Shown here piece by piece: positions 8,255 to 16,378 of a stretch of 21,778 bases of DNA (positions are counted from its first letter, which is position 1; the number at the start of each line of letters is the position of its first letter). A program made the translations under genes and the position numbers. Origin of the DNA: a virus. Location: IMG/VR virus record IMGVR_UViG_3300027706_000038, positions 1 through 21,778 of that record; one strand, 5' to 3'. The notes beneath the pieces were generated by a model, which was given only the letters and a program-made list of their open reading frames with translations, was not told the origin of the DNA and ran no database searches.

Positions 8255-8536
8255 GTGCTGTCCCAGCGAGACGCCGAAAAGTACCTGTTCGGCTGCGACC
8301 ACGCGGCCGCGGTCACGCCCTCGGACGCCGGCGGGCTGAACCTGGGCGGCGTTCCCGCGCCGTCGGCCTGCCGGCGGCTGTACGTGGGGGGCGCGGGCAG
8401 CGTCAAGATCGACACGCAGGGCGGCGAAACGGCGGTGGTCTTCGCGGCGGTGGCCGCCGGCACCTTCCTGGACGTTCACGCCACGCGGGTGTACGCGACA
8501 GGCACGACGGCCACGGCGATCGTGGCCCTGTGGTGA
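8255..8536 (+). CDS. Head spike-base protein (RCAP_Rcc01079-like)
   Basis: A 93-residue beta-rich protein with a GTG start, supported by ACGAGGAG seven bases upstream. The sequence VTPSDAGGLN, then RRLYVGGAGSVKIDTQGG, and finally ATRVYATGTTATAIVALW closely matches the small head spike-base family of gene transfer agents and related phages, which sits on the capsid and carries spike proteins. That family match is from memory. Position next to the decoration gene agrees. A separate spike subunit is not recognised, so the long C-terminal domain of the preceding protein could be the attached partner. Confidence 0.7.
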   Translation: MLSQRDAEKYLFGCDHAAAVTPSDAGGLNLGGVPAPSACRRLYVGGAGSVKIDTQGGETAVVFAAVAAGTFLDVHATRVYATGTTATAIVALW

Positions 8537-8539
8537 GCC

Positions 8540-8920
8540 GTGCAAGACCTCCTCGACAGCGCGGCCTCCTGGCTAGCCGGCCAACTCCGGGCCAACGCGG
8601 CCCGGTCGGTGACCTATCGGCGCGGGGGCGACTCGGTCGTCCTGTCCGCCACGCTCGGCGGGCGGCTGCTGTCGGTGCTCGACGCCCAGGGGAACGTGAA
8701 GGTGGAGCGCACCGACTGCGACTTCGTCTTTGCGGCGGCCGACCTGGTGCTGGCTGGCGTGCCGACGACGCCCCAGCGGGGCGACCTGATCGACGTCCTC
8801 TACGGGGCCGTGACGCGCCGTTTCGAGGTGACCGCGCCGGGCCGCGAGCCGGTTTGGCGCTACGCCGACGCGCACGAGTACCTGGTGCGCGTCCACGCGA
8901 AGTACGTGGGGACCGTCTGA
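8540..8920 (+). CDS. Head-tail joining protein (gpFII-like)
   Basis: A 126-residue protein with an N-terminal helix (LLDSAASWLAGQLRAN) followed by a beta-rich domain (VTYRRGGDSVVLSATLGG, GDLIDVLYGAVTRRFEV) and the ending RVHAKYVGTV. This helix plus barrel layout, its size and its place after the capsid genes match the gpFII/neck-adaptor type of proteins that connect the head to the tail. It starts at GTG 3 bases after the previous stop. Functional class is inferred from layout and synteny. Confidence 0.65.
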   Translation: MQDLLDSAASWLAGQLRANAARSVTYRRGGDSVVLSATLGGRLLSVLDAQGNVKVERTDCDFVFAAADLVLAGVPTTPQRGDLIDVLYGAVTRRFEVTAPGREPVWRYADAHEYLVRVHAKYVGTV

Positions 8921-8921
8921 G

Positions 8922-9392
8922 GTGGCCGACGCCTGCGAGGTCCAGATCGCCAACGCGGTCGCGGCCGAGCTGAACGACCCGGCCCGGCCGTGGGCCGGGC
9001 AGTTCACGGCCCAGCCGCGATCGTGGCTGCCCGTCTACGGCCCCGACGAGCTGATGCAGGCCGGCGTGCCGGTCCTCCGCGTGGCGGTGGTGCCGCTGAC
9101 GATCGCCGCCGCGCCGCAGGGCCGCGGGTCGCGCTGGCTCTACGACTACGGGGTGGCGATCGAGCTGCAAAAGAAGGTCCTGACGCCGCAGGCGGCCACG
9201 GCGACGATCGACGCCCTGGCTCAGCTGGCGGAATCGATCCAGGGCTTCTACGCCGACTTCCACGTGCTGGCGACCCTGGCCGGCTGGAGGGTCGTGGGCA
9301 GCCAGCGCGAGGACGTTTACGACCTGGCGCAGCTCTACGAGGACAACACCTTCGCCACCCTGGTGGGCCTGCGGGTGAGAGGCTGGCGGTGA
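8922..9392 (+). CDS. Minor tail or tail-terminator-like protein
   Basis: A 156-residue protein lying between the head-tail joining protein and the gp10-like protein. It has alternating helices and strands (EVQIANAVAAELND, LRVAVVPLTIAAAP, RWLYDYGVAIELQKKV, FATLVGLRVRGWR), a pattern seen in gpU/gp10-type tail-terminator and completion proteins. Its place in the gene order supports a role at the head-proximal end of the tail tube. I do not recognise a specific family. It starts at GTG 8922, one base after the previous stop, and its end overlaps the next gene as GTGA. Confidence 0.6.
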   Translation: MADACEVQIANAVAAELNDPARPWAGQFTAQPRSWLPVYGPDELMQAGVPVLRVAVVPLTIAAAPQGRGSRWLYDYGVAIELQKKVLTPQAATATIDALAQLAESIQGFYADFHVLATLAGWRVVGSQREDVYDLAQLYEDNTFATLVGLRVRGWR

Positions 9393-9853
9393 CGGCACAG
9401 AAGACGCTGACGGTGCGGCAGGCCCGCGAGGGCTTCTTCGACACGCGGCTGGTGGCCGGGGCGGTGGACGCGGCCACGCGCCGGGCGCTGTCCCGCCTCG
9501 GCGCCTTCGTCCGGCAGCGGGCGAAGACCTCGATCCGCAAGCGCAACCGGCCCAGCGAGCCGGGCCAGCCGCCCAGCTCGCACACCGATCTGCTCAAGCG
9601 GTTCCTGTTCTTCGCCTGGGACCCGGCGAGCAAGTCGGTCGTGGTCGGCCCGGTGGTTCTGAGCGGCCACTCGGGCGAGGCCCTGGCCGCCCTGGAGCAC
9701 GGCGGGACGAGCCTGGTGCGAACGGCGGCCGGGCGGCTGCGGCCGCCCCGGCGCGTGCAGATCCGGCCGCGCCCCTTCATGGCGCCGGCCCTGGCGGCCG
9801 AGCTGGCGGCGGCGCCGGAGGCCTTCCGGGACCAAATTCGACCTTCGGGGTGA
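9389..9853 (+). CDS. HK97 gp10/gpZ-like tail completion protein
   Basis: A 154-residue basic protein with the family signature: a long amphipathic helix (ALSRLGAFVRQRAKTSIRKR), then PSEPGQPPSSHTDLLKRFLFF, a VVVGPVVL strand, ALEHGG, and the closing RPRPFMAPAL. These blocks are typical of the virion-morphogenesis proteins (HK97 gp10, lambda gpZ, P2 gpS relatives) that complete the tail for head attachment. The GTG start overlaps the previous stop by four bases, indicating coupled translation. Assignment rests on these motifs and synteny just before the tube gene. Confidence 0.78.
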   Translation: MTAQKTLTVRQAREGFFDTRLVAGAVDAATRRALSRLGAFVRQRAKTSIRKRNRPSEPGQPPSSHTDLLKRFLFFAWDPASKSVVVGPVVLSGHSGEALAALEHGGTSLVRTAAGRLRPPRRVQIRPRPFMAPALAAELAAAPEAFRDQIRPSG

Positions 9854-9857
9854 TGCA

Positions 9858-10298
9858 ATGTCTGAAAAAATCGGCCTCGACGGCAACCTCTACCGCAACA
9901 CGGGCACCTACAGCACGCCCGTGTGGACGCTGATCCCGACGGTCCGCGACCTGACCCTGGAAATGTCGGCCTCGGAGGCCGACGTTTCCTCGCGCGGCCA
10001 GAACTTCAAGCTCAAGCGAACCGCCCTGCTCGAACTGAGCGTGGACGGGGAACTGATCTACAACCCGACCGACCCGAACTACACCGCCCTGCGCGACGGC
10101 TTTCTGAACAAGACCGTGATCGAGTTCGCCGTCGCCGACGGCCCGATTGCGACCTCGGGCACGCAGTACCTGCGAATGAGCTGTCAGGTCTTCAAGTTCA
10201 GCCGCGGCGAGCCGCTCGAGGGGGCGATGACAAACTCGTTCTCGATCAAGCCGACGCCGAACCCGAACGCCGACCCGGCGTTCGTGACCGTGCCGTAG
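9858..10298 (+). CDS. Major tail tube protein
   Basis: A 146-residue all-beta protein just before the tail chaperone/tape-measure block, where the tube subunit is expected. Segments such as TLIPTVRDLTLEMSASEADV, LLELSVDGELIYNP and SGTQYLRMSCQVFKFSRGEP are typical of the two-layer beta-sandwich tube fold, and the ending FSIKPTPNPNADPAFVTVP resembles tube subunits of siphophages. Subunits would stack as hexamer rings around the tape measure. It has an ATG start 4 bases after the preceding stop. It lacks the C-terminal Ig-like domain seen in lambda gpV. Confidence 0.78.
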   Translation: MSEKIGLDGNLYRNTGTYSTPVWTLIPTVRDLTLEMSASEADVSSRGQNFKLKRTALLELSVDGELIYNPTDPNYTALRDGFLNKTVIEFAVADGPIATSGTQYLRMSCQVFKFSRGEPLEGAMTNSFSIKPTPNPNADPAFVTVP

Positions 10299-10323
10299 CG
10301 GCGGGCACCAACCGGAGGCGAAC

Positions 10324-10686
10324 GTGGACGCGGAAACTCACCAGACCCTGACCGATCTTCGCGACCGGCGGGCCGCCGAGGCGAAGGCGCGAGCGGCCGC
10401 CGGGCCGCCTGACCACGACCACCACGGCAACCCCTTGCCCTGGGGCGAGCCGCTGGTCGCGGTCCACCTGGATCACCTGCGGCGGCTGACGCAGGAGGCC
10501 AGGCCCCTGCCGGGCGACGGCCCGGCGGAGGCGGCGCGGCTGGCCGCGCTCGCCAGGGGGGCGCGGGCGGGAGGCCCGCCGGCGGACCGGCCCGAGGCGC
10601 TGGCCGAGCTGCAGCCCGGGCAGCTCCTGCTGTCGATTCAGCTGTGCGACCTGACGTTCCTGCTCGACCGCGTGGCCGTGGGGTGA
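10324..10686 (+). CDS. Hypothetical phage protein, His/Pro-rich N-terminus
   Basis: A 120-residue protein not recognised as any family. It begins with a helical, charged segment (QTLTDLRDRRAAEAKARAAA), then a His-rich turn (PDHDHHGNPLPWGEP), and ends in a hydrophobic helix-like stretch (LLLSIQLCDLTFLLDRV). A good SD (GGAGG, 10314-10318) precedes the GTG by 5 bases, and third-position GC is as high as in its neighbours, so it is likely expressed. Its place between tube and chaperone genes suggests a tail-assembly or minor structural role. Confidence 0.55.
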   Translation: MDAETHQTLTDLRDRRAAEAKARAAAGPPDHDHHGNPLPWGEPLVAVHLDHLRRLTQEARPLPGDGPAEAARLAALARGARAGGPPADRPEALAELQPGQLLLSIQLCDLTFLLDRVAVG

Positions 10687-10689
10687 GCG

Positions 10690-11142
10690 ATGGCCGCCAC
10701 GATCTTTAACCTCGACAACTCGAACGTGGCCGGCAACGCCGGGATCAAGGCCTCGAAGCTCGAAGGGGAATTCAGCCTCGGCTACTCGCAGACCGGCCCG
10801 GTCGTCAGCGACACGCACTATTTGCGGATCGTCCGCGGGGCGAACGCCACCGTGCTGGCGCTGCAGGCGGCGATCACCGAGGCCGTCGCCACGGGCGCGG
10901 ACCGCACGGTCACGCTCGACCTGCAAAAATCCACCGGCGGGTCCGCCTTTGCGACGATCCTGGCGGCCCCGGTCCAGTTCACCAGCGGCTCGGCGCTGCG
11001 GGCCGTCAGCGCGGCCGTGATCAGCTCGGCCTCGCTGACGGCCGGGGACGTGCTGCGCCTGGTCGTCACCGCCGGCGGGTCCGCCGGCGCCCAGGCCCAG
11101 GGCCTGGCGGCCACCGTCACCCTCCGCGAGGACCCGAACTGA
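10690..11142 (+). CDS. Hypothetical tail-region structural protein
   Basis: A 150-residue beta-rich protein (TIFNLDNSNVAGN, HYLRIVRGANATVLALQAAI, RTVTLDLQKSTGG, GDVLRLVVTAGGS) with very few charged residues, as is usual for virion surface or tube-associated proteins. No known domain is recognised. Its stop overlaps the first base of the next ATG. The placement between tube and chaperone suggests a second tail component, for example a tube decoration. That is inference from composition and position. Confidence 0.55.
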   Translation: MAATIFNLDNSNVAGNAGIKASKLEGEFSLGYSQTGPVVSDTHYLRIVRGANATVLALQAAITEAVATGADRTVTLDLQKSTGGSAFATILAAPVQFTSGSALRAVSAAVISSASLTAGDVLRLVVTAGGSAGAQAQGLAATVTLREDPN

Positions 11143-11642
11143 TGGCGTCTTTCACCGACGAAAAGAGCCGGACCTGGCAGGTGCCGATCAACGTGGGCGC
11201 GGTCCGGCGCGTTCGTGATCGGCTGGGGATCAATCTCTACGCCCTGATCGAGGACCGGGCCAAGGGCCTGGGTCAGCTGCTGGGCGATCCCTTGCGGCTG
11301 ATGGAGGTGGTGGGCGTCCTGTGCGAGGAGCAGATCGCGCGGGCCGGGATCAGCCGCGAGGACTTCGAGGCCGGACTGGCCGGCGACGCGCTCGAGGCGG
11401 CGACCGAGGCCTTCGTGCAGGGGCTCGTCGATTTTTTCCCGAACCCGAAGGTGCGGGAGACGCTGCGCCGCGTCGTGGCCAAGGCCAAGCGGCTGGCGAA
11501 CGAGTGGCTGAACGAGACCGTCGCCAAGACCGGGCCGGCGCTGGATCAGCTGACCCTGGAGGACGTGAGGCCAGCGCTGGAGAGTGGGAGCGGCTGGTCT
11601 GGCGGATCGCCGGCCAGTGCGAGATCGACCCCGCCCCCATGA
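11142..11642 (+). CDS. Tail assembly chaperone, upstream frame (gpG-like)
   Basis: A 166-residue protein directly before the tape measure. Helical segments (VGAVRRVRDRLGINLYALIED, DPLRLMEVVGVLCEEQIA, LRRVVAKAKRLANEWL) fit the alpha-helical chaperones that coat the tape measure protein during tail assembly. The last ~20 residues (from about 147, SGSGWSGGSPASAR) look out of frame, whereas the -1 frame from about 11582 onward encodes a convincing helical continuation (EWERLVWRIAGQ). This is the classic G/GT arrangement in which a minority of ribosomes shift back one base to make a longer protein. Confidence 0.75.
   Translation: MASFTDEKSRTWQVPINVGAVRRVRDRLGINLYALIEDRAKGLGQLLGDPLRLMEVVGVLCEEQIARAGISREDFEAGLAGDALEAATEAFVQGLVDFFPNPKVRETLRRVVAKAKRLANEWLNETVAKTGPALDQLTLEDVRPALESGSGWSGGSPASARSTPPP
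11575..11590 (+). other. Probable -1 translational frameshift junction
   Basis: Coding character passes from the frame starting at 11142 to the -1 frame around codons CTG GAG AGT. The resulting chain would read about ...RPALE-EWERLVWRIAG. No canonical X XXY YYZ heptamer is at the junction itself. The nearest perfect one, T TTT TTC in the correct register, is at 11432-11438, roughly 145 bases upstream. Confidence 0.45.
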
Positions 11643-11845
11643 CCCTGCGCGAGCTGATCAGGATGGCCGAGGGCGCCTGGGACCACACCGCGCATCTGCT
11701 GGCCCTGATCCGAAACGTCAACCGCGGCTCGCAGCAGGCCGCGATCGGCCCGGACGAGGTCAACCCCTACCGCCACCGCCAGCGGCCGCGGCGGGGCGAT
11801 TTCTCGGAGGTCAAGGCGTTCTTCCGGCGGGCGGCCGCGGGGTGA
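11639..11845 (+). CDS. Tail assembly chaperone, downstream frame (gpT-like extension)
   Basis: A 68-residue reading frame starting at an ATG that overlaps the chaperone stop (ATGA). The sequence TLRELIRMAEGAWDHTAHLLALI followed by a basic linker (YRHRQRPRRGDF) and FSEVKAFFRRA is typical of the second chaperone frame in siphophages. Coding character begins upstream of this ATG (WRIAGQCEIDPAP), so the natural product is probably the frameshift fusion with the upstream frame, with the ATG only a possible secondary start. The T part normally recruits tube subunits to the tape measure. Confidence 0.65.
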   Translation: MTLRELIRMAEGAWDHTAHLLALIRNVNRGSQQAAIGPDEVNPYRHRQRPRRGDFSEVKAFFRRAAAG

Positions 11846-11848
11846 GGC

Positions 11849-13513
11849 GTGAGCGCGAGCGCGAAACAGGTGCGTGCCGGCGGGGCGGTCGTTGAGATCG
11901 CCGCCGACGACTCGAAGCTCGGCGCCGGGCTGCGCAAGGCGGCCGACCGGGTCCGGGCCTGGGGCGAAGCGATCGGCAAGGTCGGCGGCAAGGTCCAGGG
12001 CCTCGGCGCGGACGTGGCGGCGATCGCCGCCGGGCCGCTCGGCCTGCTGACGCTCGCCTTCAAGGATCTGGCCAGCCTGGCCGACACGGGCGCCCTCTCG
12101 GGCGAGCAGGCCGAGCAGGCCAAGGCGCTGGACGACGCCCTGACCGACCTGGTGTCGGCGGTGCGGGCGCTCGGCCTGCAAATCGCCACGCTGCTGGCCC
12201 CGGCCCTGGTCGAGATGGTCGGCTGGGTCACGGAGGCGGTGGACTGGGTGGCGGCCCTGGCCGAGAAGAACCCCGGCCTGATCAAGACCCTGGCCGGGGT
12301 CGCCTTCGGCTTCGCCGCGGTCGGGGCGGCGCTGATGGTCGTGGGCCAGGTGGCCGGCGCGGTGCAAACGATCCTGTCGGTCCTCGGCCTGGTCCTGGCC
12401 GGCGTGGGGCTGCTCTTCAAGGCGGTCGCGGTCGGGGCCTCGCTCCTGTGGGGGGCGCTGACGGCGGTCGCCGGCGCGATCCACTTCGTGGCCTCCGGCG
12501 CGGCCTTCAACGCGGTCGCCCTGATCGCGGCCAAGGTCGCCGCGGTCGCGCTGACGGTCGCGACCTACGCGGCCAGCGCCGCGGGGCTGGTCTTCAAGGC
12601 GGTCATGTGGCTGGTATCGGTCGCGACCACCGCCGCCTCGGGCGGGATCAACCTGCTCGTCGTCGGACTGCTGGCGCTCGCGGCCGTGCTGGCCGTGGTC
12701 GTGCTCGCCGTGGGCGGGCTGGTGCTGGCGGTCGGGGCCGTGGTCGCCGCCGGGGCCAAACTGTCCGAGCTGTGGGACCGCTTCAAGGAGGCGCTGGGCG
12801 GCGTGCTCGGGCCGATCCGGGAGGTGATCGACGGGCTGAGGCAGTGGGGCGTGGCGGTCTTCAACGCCTTCCGGGTCGGCGACCTGGAGCTGGCGTGGAA
12901 GATCGCCTGGGGCGGGATCAAGCTCGTCTGGGACGAGGGGATCGACTACCTGCTGTCGGCCTGGGACGGCTTTCGGCTGGACCTGCTGCACGTCCTGGGC
13001 GGGCTGGCCGTGGCGGCCGCGGAGGTCTTCGCCTCTCTGTTCTCGCGGATCGTGTCGATGCTTTTGCGGGTCGTGGCCGCGACGGCCCCGCTCTGGGACA
13101 AGGTGTTCGGCGAAGGGACGGCGGGCCGAATGGCGGGGGCGCTGGCGGCGGCCAACGCCAACCTGCAAGGCCTCGCGCGGCAGCTGCCGGGCGAACTGGC
13201 CCGGCGGGAGCAGGCGGAACTGGCGGCGGCCGGCGAGCGGGCCGCCGCCCGGCAGGGCGACATCCTGAAGCAGCGGAACGAGCTGCAGAAGCTGATGGAC
13301 CGGGCCAACGCGGCCGCGGCGAAAGGCGTGGACAGGCACCGGGCGCGGTTCGCCGAGCTGCGGCACGCGGTCACGGGCACCTTCAGCGCCGAGGCGGCGG
13401 CCGGGCTGGGCACGGACGTGACGATCCCGCGCCAGCAGCTGCAGCGGCTGGCCAGCATCGACGAGGGCGTGCGCCGGCTCAACGACCGGGCGCAGCCCCT
13501 CGTTTTCAGCTGA
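11849..13513 (+). CDS. Tail tape measure protein
   Basis: A 554-residue protein that sets tail length and is ejected into the host at infection. It has an N-terminal helical part (ADDSKLGAGLRKAADRVRAW), a long hydrophobic region at about 147-305 with several membrane-spanning-like helices, then helices with aromatic residues (FNAFRVGDLELAWKIAWGGI at about 336-355) and a charged, coiled C-terminal half (RREQAELAAAGERAAARQGD). It ends with a small VTGTFSAEAAAGLG segment and a baseplate-side tail. At the usual ~1.5 angstrom per residue the tail would be about 80 nm. The GTG start has TGAGG just upstream. It directly follows the chaperone pair, as expected. Confidence 0.88.
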   Translation: MSASAKQVRAGGAVVEIAADDSKLGAGLRKAADRVRAWGEAIGKVGGKVQGLGADVAAIAAGPLGLLTLAFKDLASLADTGALSGEQAEQAKALDDALTDLVSAVRALGLQIATLLAPALVEMVGWVTEAVDWVAALAEKNPGLIKTLAGVAFGFAAVGAALMVVGQVAGAVQTILSVLGLVLAGVGLLFKAVAVGASLLWGALTAVAGAIHFVASGAAFNAVALIAAKVAAVALTVATYAASAAGLVFKAVMWLVSVATTAASGGINLLVVGLLALAAVLAVVVLAVGGLVLAVGAVVAAGAKLSELWDRFKEALGGVLGPIREVIDGLRQWGVAVFNAFRVGDLELAWKIAWGGIKLVWDEGIDYLLSAWDGFRLDLLHVLGGLAVAAAEVFASLFSRIVSMLLRVVAATAPLWDKVFGEGTAGRMAGALAAANANLQGLARQLPGELARREQAELAAAGERAAARQGDILKQRNELQKLMDRANAAAAKGVDRHRARFAELRHAVTGTFSAEAAAGLGTDVTIPRQQLQRLASIDEGVRRLNDRAQPLVFS

Positions 13514-13520
13514 GGCGGAC

Positions 13521-14324
13521 GTGGCCACGATCGTCGAAAGGTCGAACAGCCGAGCGGCGACGGCCGGGCGACGCGACCCGACCGCCGAGCTGTACTACTA
13601 CGTCGAGGGGACCGAGGACGAGACCGAGGTCCACGCGACGGTCCAGGCCGCGGTGCCCGCCTACTACCTGGGCCTGCCCTTCCAGAACTATCAGATCCGC
13701 ACCGAGGGCGGCGGCATCTGGGAGGTCAAGGTCAATTACGCGCAGCGCGGCCTGCCGGCGATCACCTTCGACACGACCGGCTCGAAGGAGAAGATCACCC
13801 AGGCCAAGGAGCACCTGCGCAGCTACGCCCGCGCGGACCCGAACCTCGTCGGCCCGCCGCCGCCCGCCCCCGACTTCAAGGGGGCGATCGGCGTCACCGA
13901 CGACGGCGTGGACGGGGTCGAGATCACCCTGCCGCGCCTGGGCTTCACCTTCACCCGCTATCTCCCCGCCTCGGAGATCACCGGCGATTACGTCCGCACC
14001 CTCCGCGGCCTGACCGGCTGCGTCAACGACGCTCAGTTCTTCGGGTTCGACGCGGGCGAGGTCCTCTTCCTCGGGGCCACCGGCTCTCAGCGCGGGCTGG
14101 AGGACGTCGAGATCAATTACCGCTTCGAGGCCTCGCTGAATCGCGAGGACCTGATGGTGGGTGACATCGGGCCGATCACCAAGGGCGGCTGGGAGTACCT
14201 CTGGATCCGCTACGAGAGCTACGAGGACAAGGCGGCCAAGCGGCTGGTGCGCAGGCCGGCCAGCGTCCACGTCGAGCGGGTCTACGACGCGGCGGATTTC
14301 AGCCAACTGGGGCTGGGGGTGTGA
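13521..14324 (+). CDS. Distal tail / baseplate-like protein
   Basis: A 267-residue protein between tape measure and fibre, the place of distal-tail and hub proteins. Notable blocks are ITFDTTGSKEKITQAKEHL at about 86-104, DFKGAIGVTDDGVDGVEI, LTGCVNDAQFFGFDAGEVLFLGATGS, and KGGWEYLWIRYESYEDKA. I recall similar proteins in planctomycete prophages but no formal name. The order (N-terminal beta region, FDTTG turn, FxGFxxGEVLFLG, GWEYLW) suggests a beta-sandwich tail-tip protein. It starts at GTG 13521, 7 bases after the tape measure stop. Confidence 0.6.
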   Translation: MATIVERSNSRAATAGRRDPTAELYYYVEGTEDETEVHATVQAAVPAYYLGLPFQNYQIRTEGGGIWEVKVNYAQRGLPAITFDTTGSKEKITQAKEHLRSYARADPNLVGPPPPAPDFKGAIGVTDDGVDGVEITLPRLGFTFTRYLPASEITGDYVRTLRGLTGCVNDAQFFGFDAGEVLFLGATGSQRGLEDVEINYRFEASLNREDLMVGDIGPITKGGWEYLWIRYESYEDKAAKRLVRRPASVHVERVYDAADFSQLGLGV

Positions 14325-14325
14325 G

Positions 14326-16374
14326 GTGAACGATCCGTTCCGCCGGGCCAACACGGGCGAGCGGCTCGACATCAGCGCCCAGGCCTGGAACGCGATGCTC
14401 GAGGCGGTTCGCGCCCGCAGTCTGGGCCGATCCGAGGCGGCGGGCGTGCCGCAGGCGCTGGCCGTCGCCGACCGGGGCGGCGACGCGACGGTGCTCGTGC
14501 GCAACGATTCCGGCTCGGACCGCTCGCGCTTCGACGTGCTGGGCGTGGCGAGCGTGATCTTCGGCCCGGCGGACAACCTGGCCGAGTTCCAGGACAACGC
14601 CGCCCTCGCCGGCGCCGTCCCCGCCGCCGCGTCTCACAAGGGCCGCTTCGCCGTCCTGCTGGAGCCGATCCCGGCCGGGGTGATCGGCCGGGCCGCCCTG
14701 AACGGGCTGGTCGTCGCGCGGCTCAACGTCAGCGCCGCCGCCGACGCGGCCGGCATCGCCGTGGCGGACGTGAAAGACGGCGACGCCACGCAGCTCGACC
14801 TCCAGGCCGGCGGCACCGCCCAGGTGCTCTGGCGCGAGAGCGGCACCGGCACGAAGTGGGCGCTGCTCCGGCTGGGCGGCGGCACCGGCGGCGCGGGCGG
14901 CGGCACGGCCCTGGAGGTCAAGGAGGCCGACGGCGCGCCCGACCTGACGGGGGTCGGCGCCCTCGTCGTCGCCCAGGCCGACGGCGGCTACCTGACCCAG
15001 CCGGCCGCCGGCCAGGCGCAGCTCAACTGGTACGACGCCACCCGGACGCAGAAGGGGATGGTCAACGTTGGATCGCAGAGCTGGCAGGGAGCAAAAGTCT
15101 TCTACCCCCAGCTCTCCGGCCCCGGGGGACTGCCGGGCGCCGGCTGGGTCAACAGTTACGACTTTTCCGCGCCGACCAATCCGGACGGTCAGACGGCGCC
15201 TTCCGCCTACGGCTTCTACGAGGCCGCAGGCCAAAGTCAAGGCTATAACTGGACCTGCACCTACCTGGACCCGCGCAGCGGTTTCGTGATCGAGTCCGGC
15301 TACGGGGCCTTCGCCGGGATCGACGCCAGTCAGGCGGTGCGGCTGACGCTGGACTGCTTCAGCCAGAAACTGGTCCTCTCGACCCGACCGGCCGGCGGCG
15401 GCACGCCCGGGCCGGGCCTCTACGCCGTCACCGACGCCGGGGGCGTCGTTCGGAACGGGGCCACCGCCAGCACGGGCGGGCTGAGCTTCACGGGCGGGCT
15501 CTTCACGGGAGGAGCGATCGCCTTCCCGTACGCGCCCGCCGAGACGTGCGAGGGGCGGCTGACGCCCTTGCCGAACGCGCCCGTCCCCGCGACGGACCTG
15601 GGCACGGTCACCGCTCTCTACTGGGTGCCCTGCCGAGGCAATCGCGTCGGTCTTTACGACGGCACGACCTGGACCGTTTACACCTTCTCGGGGCTCACCC
15701 TCGATCTCTCCGGCCTGGCGGCCAGCACGGCCTTCGACGTCTTCCTCTACTGGAACGGCAGCGCCGTGGCGATCGAGGCGGTCCCCTGGGCCGGCCTTAC
15801 GAGCCGCAACTTCCCCCTGGCGACACAGGACGGCGTCCTGGTGAAAAGCGGCGCCCCGGGGCACCGCTACGTCGGCAGCTTCGCCACCACGGGCACCGCC
15901 GGCCAGACCGAGAGCAGCCGCCGCCGCCGGCTCGTCTGGAACCATTACAACCGCGTGCGTCTGCCTTTCGAGGTCCGCGAGACCACGCCCTCCTGGCTCT
16001 GGCCCTCGGCCGCCTGGCGGATCGCCAACAACGCCGCCAACTACGCGGAGGTCGTGATCGGCTGGGAGGAGGACGCGCTGGACGCCCGCGTGCTGGGGCT
16101 GGTGTCGTCGCCCACTGCCACCCCCTGCGCGGTGGGGGTCGGCCTGGACGGCAACTGGACGGCGAACGCGGCCCGGCTCTTCGGCGACGGCGCTAACGGT
16201 TACGGCCCCAGCGGCGCGGCGGTGCCGCAGCAAACGACCGCCTTCTGGTCGGACCAGCTGGCGGCCGGCTATCACCAGATCGGCTGGCTGGAATACGGCG
16301 GGGCGACCACCACCTGGTACGGCCAGGCGGGCGCGTGGGGGCAGGCGGGACTGCTCGGGACCTTGCTGGGGTGA
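14326..16374 (+). CDS. Tail fibre / receptor-binding protein
   Basis: A 682-residue fibre. The N-terminus (NDPFRRANTGERLDISAQAWNA and the following beta region up to about 190) probably anchors to the tail tip. A Gly-rich hinge GGGTGGAGGGTALEVKEADGAP follows near 185-206. The middle is beta-rich with many Gly, Thr and Ser. From about residue 406 (CEGRLTPLPNAPVP) runs a recognisable fibre domain with YDGTTWTVYTFSGLTLDLSG, DGVLVKSGAPGHRYVGSF and LVWNHYNRVRLPFEVRE, which I recall from many unrelated phage fibres. It likely determines host range. GTG 14326 is used because it sits one base after the previous stop. Confidence 0.82.
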   Translation: MNDPFRRANTGERLDISAQAWNAMLEAVRARSLGRSEAAGVPQALAVADRGGDATVLVRNDSGSDRSRFDVLGVASVIFGPADNLAEFQDNAALAGAVPAAASHKGRFAVLLEPIPAGVIGRAALNGLVVARLNVSAAADAAGIAVADVKDGDATQLDLQAGGTAQVLWRESGTGTKWALLRLGGGTGGAGGGTALEVKEADGAPDLTGVGALVVAQADGGYLTQPAAGQAQLNWYDATRTQKGMVNVGSQSWQGAKVFYPQLSGPGGLPGAGWVNSYDFSAPTNPDGQTAPSAYGFYEAAGQSQGYNWTCTYLDPRSGFVIESGYGAFAGIDASQAVRLTLDCFSQKLVLSTRPAGGGTPGPGLYAVTDAGGVVRNGATASTGGLSFTGGLFTGGAIAFPYAPAETCEGRLTPLPNAPVPATDLGTVTALYWVPCRGNRVGLYDGTTWTVYTFSGLTLDLSGLAASTAFDVFLYWNGSAVAIEAVPWAGLTSRNFPLATQDGVLVKSGAPGHRYVGSFATTGTAGQTESSRRRRLVWNHYNRVRLPFEVRETTPSWLWPSAAWRIANNAANYAEVVIGWEEDALDARVLGLVSSPTATPCAVGVGLDGNWTANAARLFGDGANGYGPSGAAVPQQTTAFWSDQLAAGYHQIGWLEYGGATTTWYGQAGAWGQAGLLGTLLG

Positions 16375-16378
16375 CGGC

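Noticed and set aside
11432-11438. T TTT TTC as the functional slippery site
   Set aside because: Correct heptamer and register, but the -1 frame just downstream looks non-coding while the original frame stays convincing for about 140 bases more.
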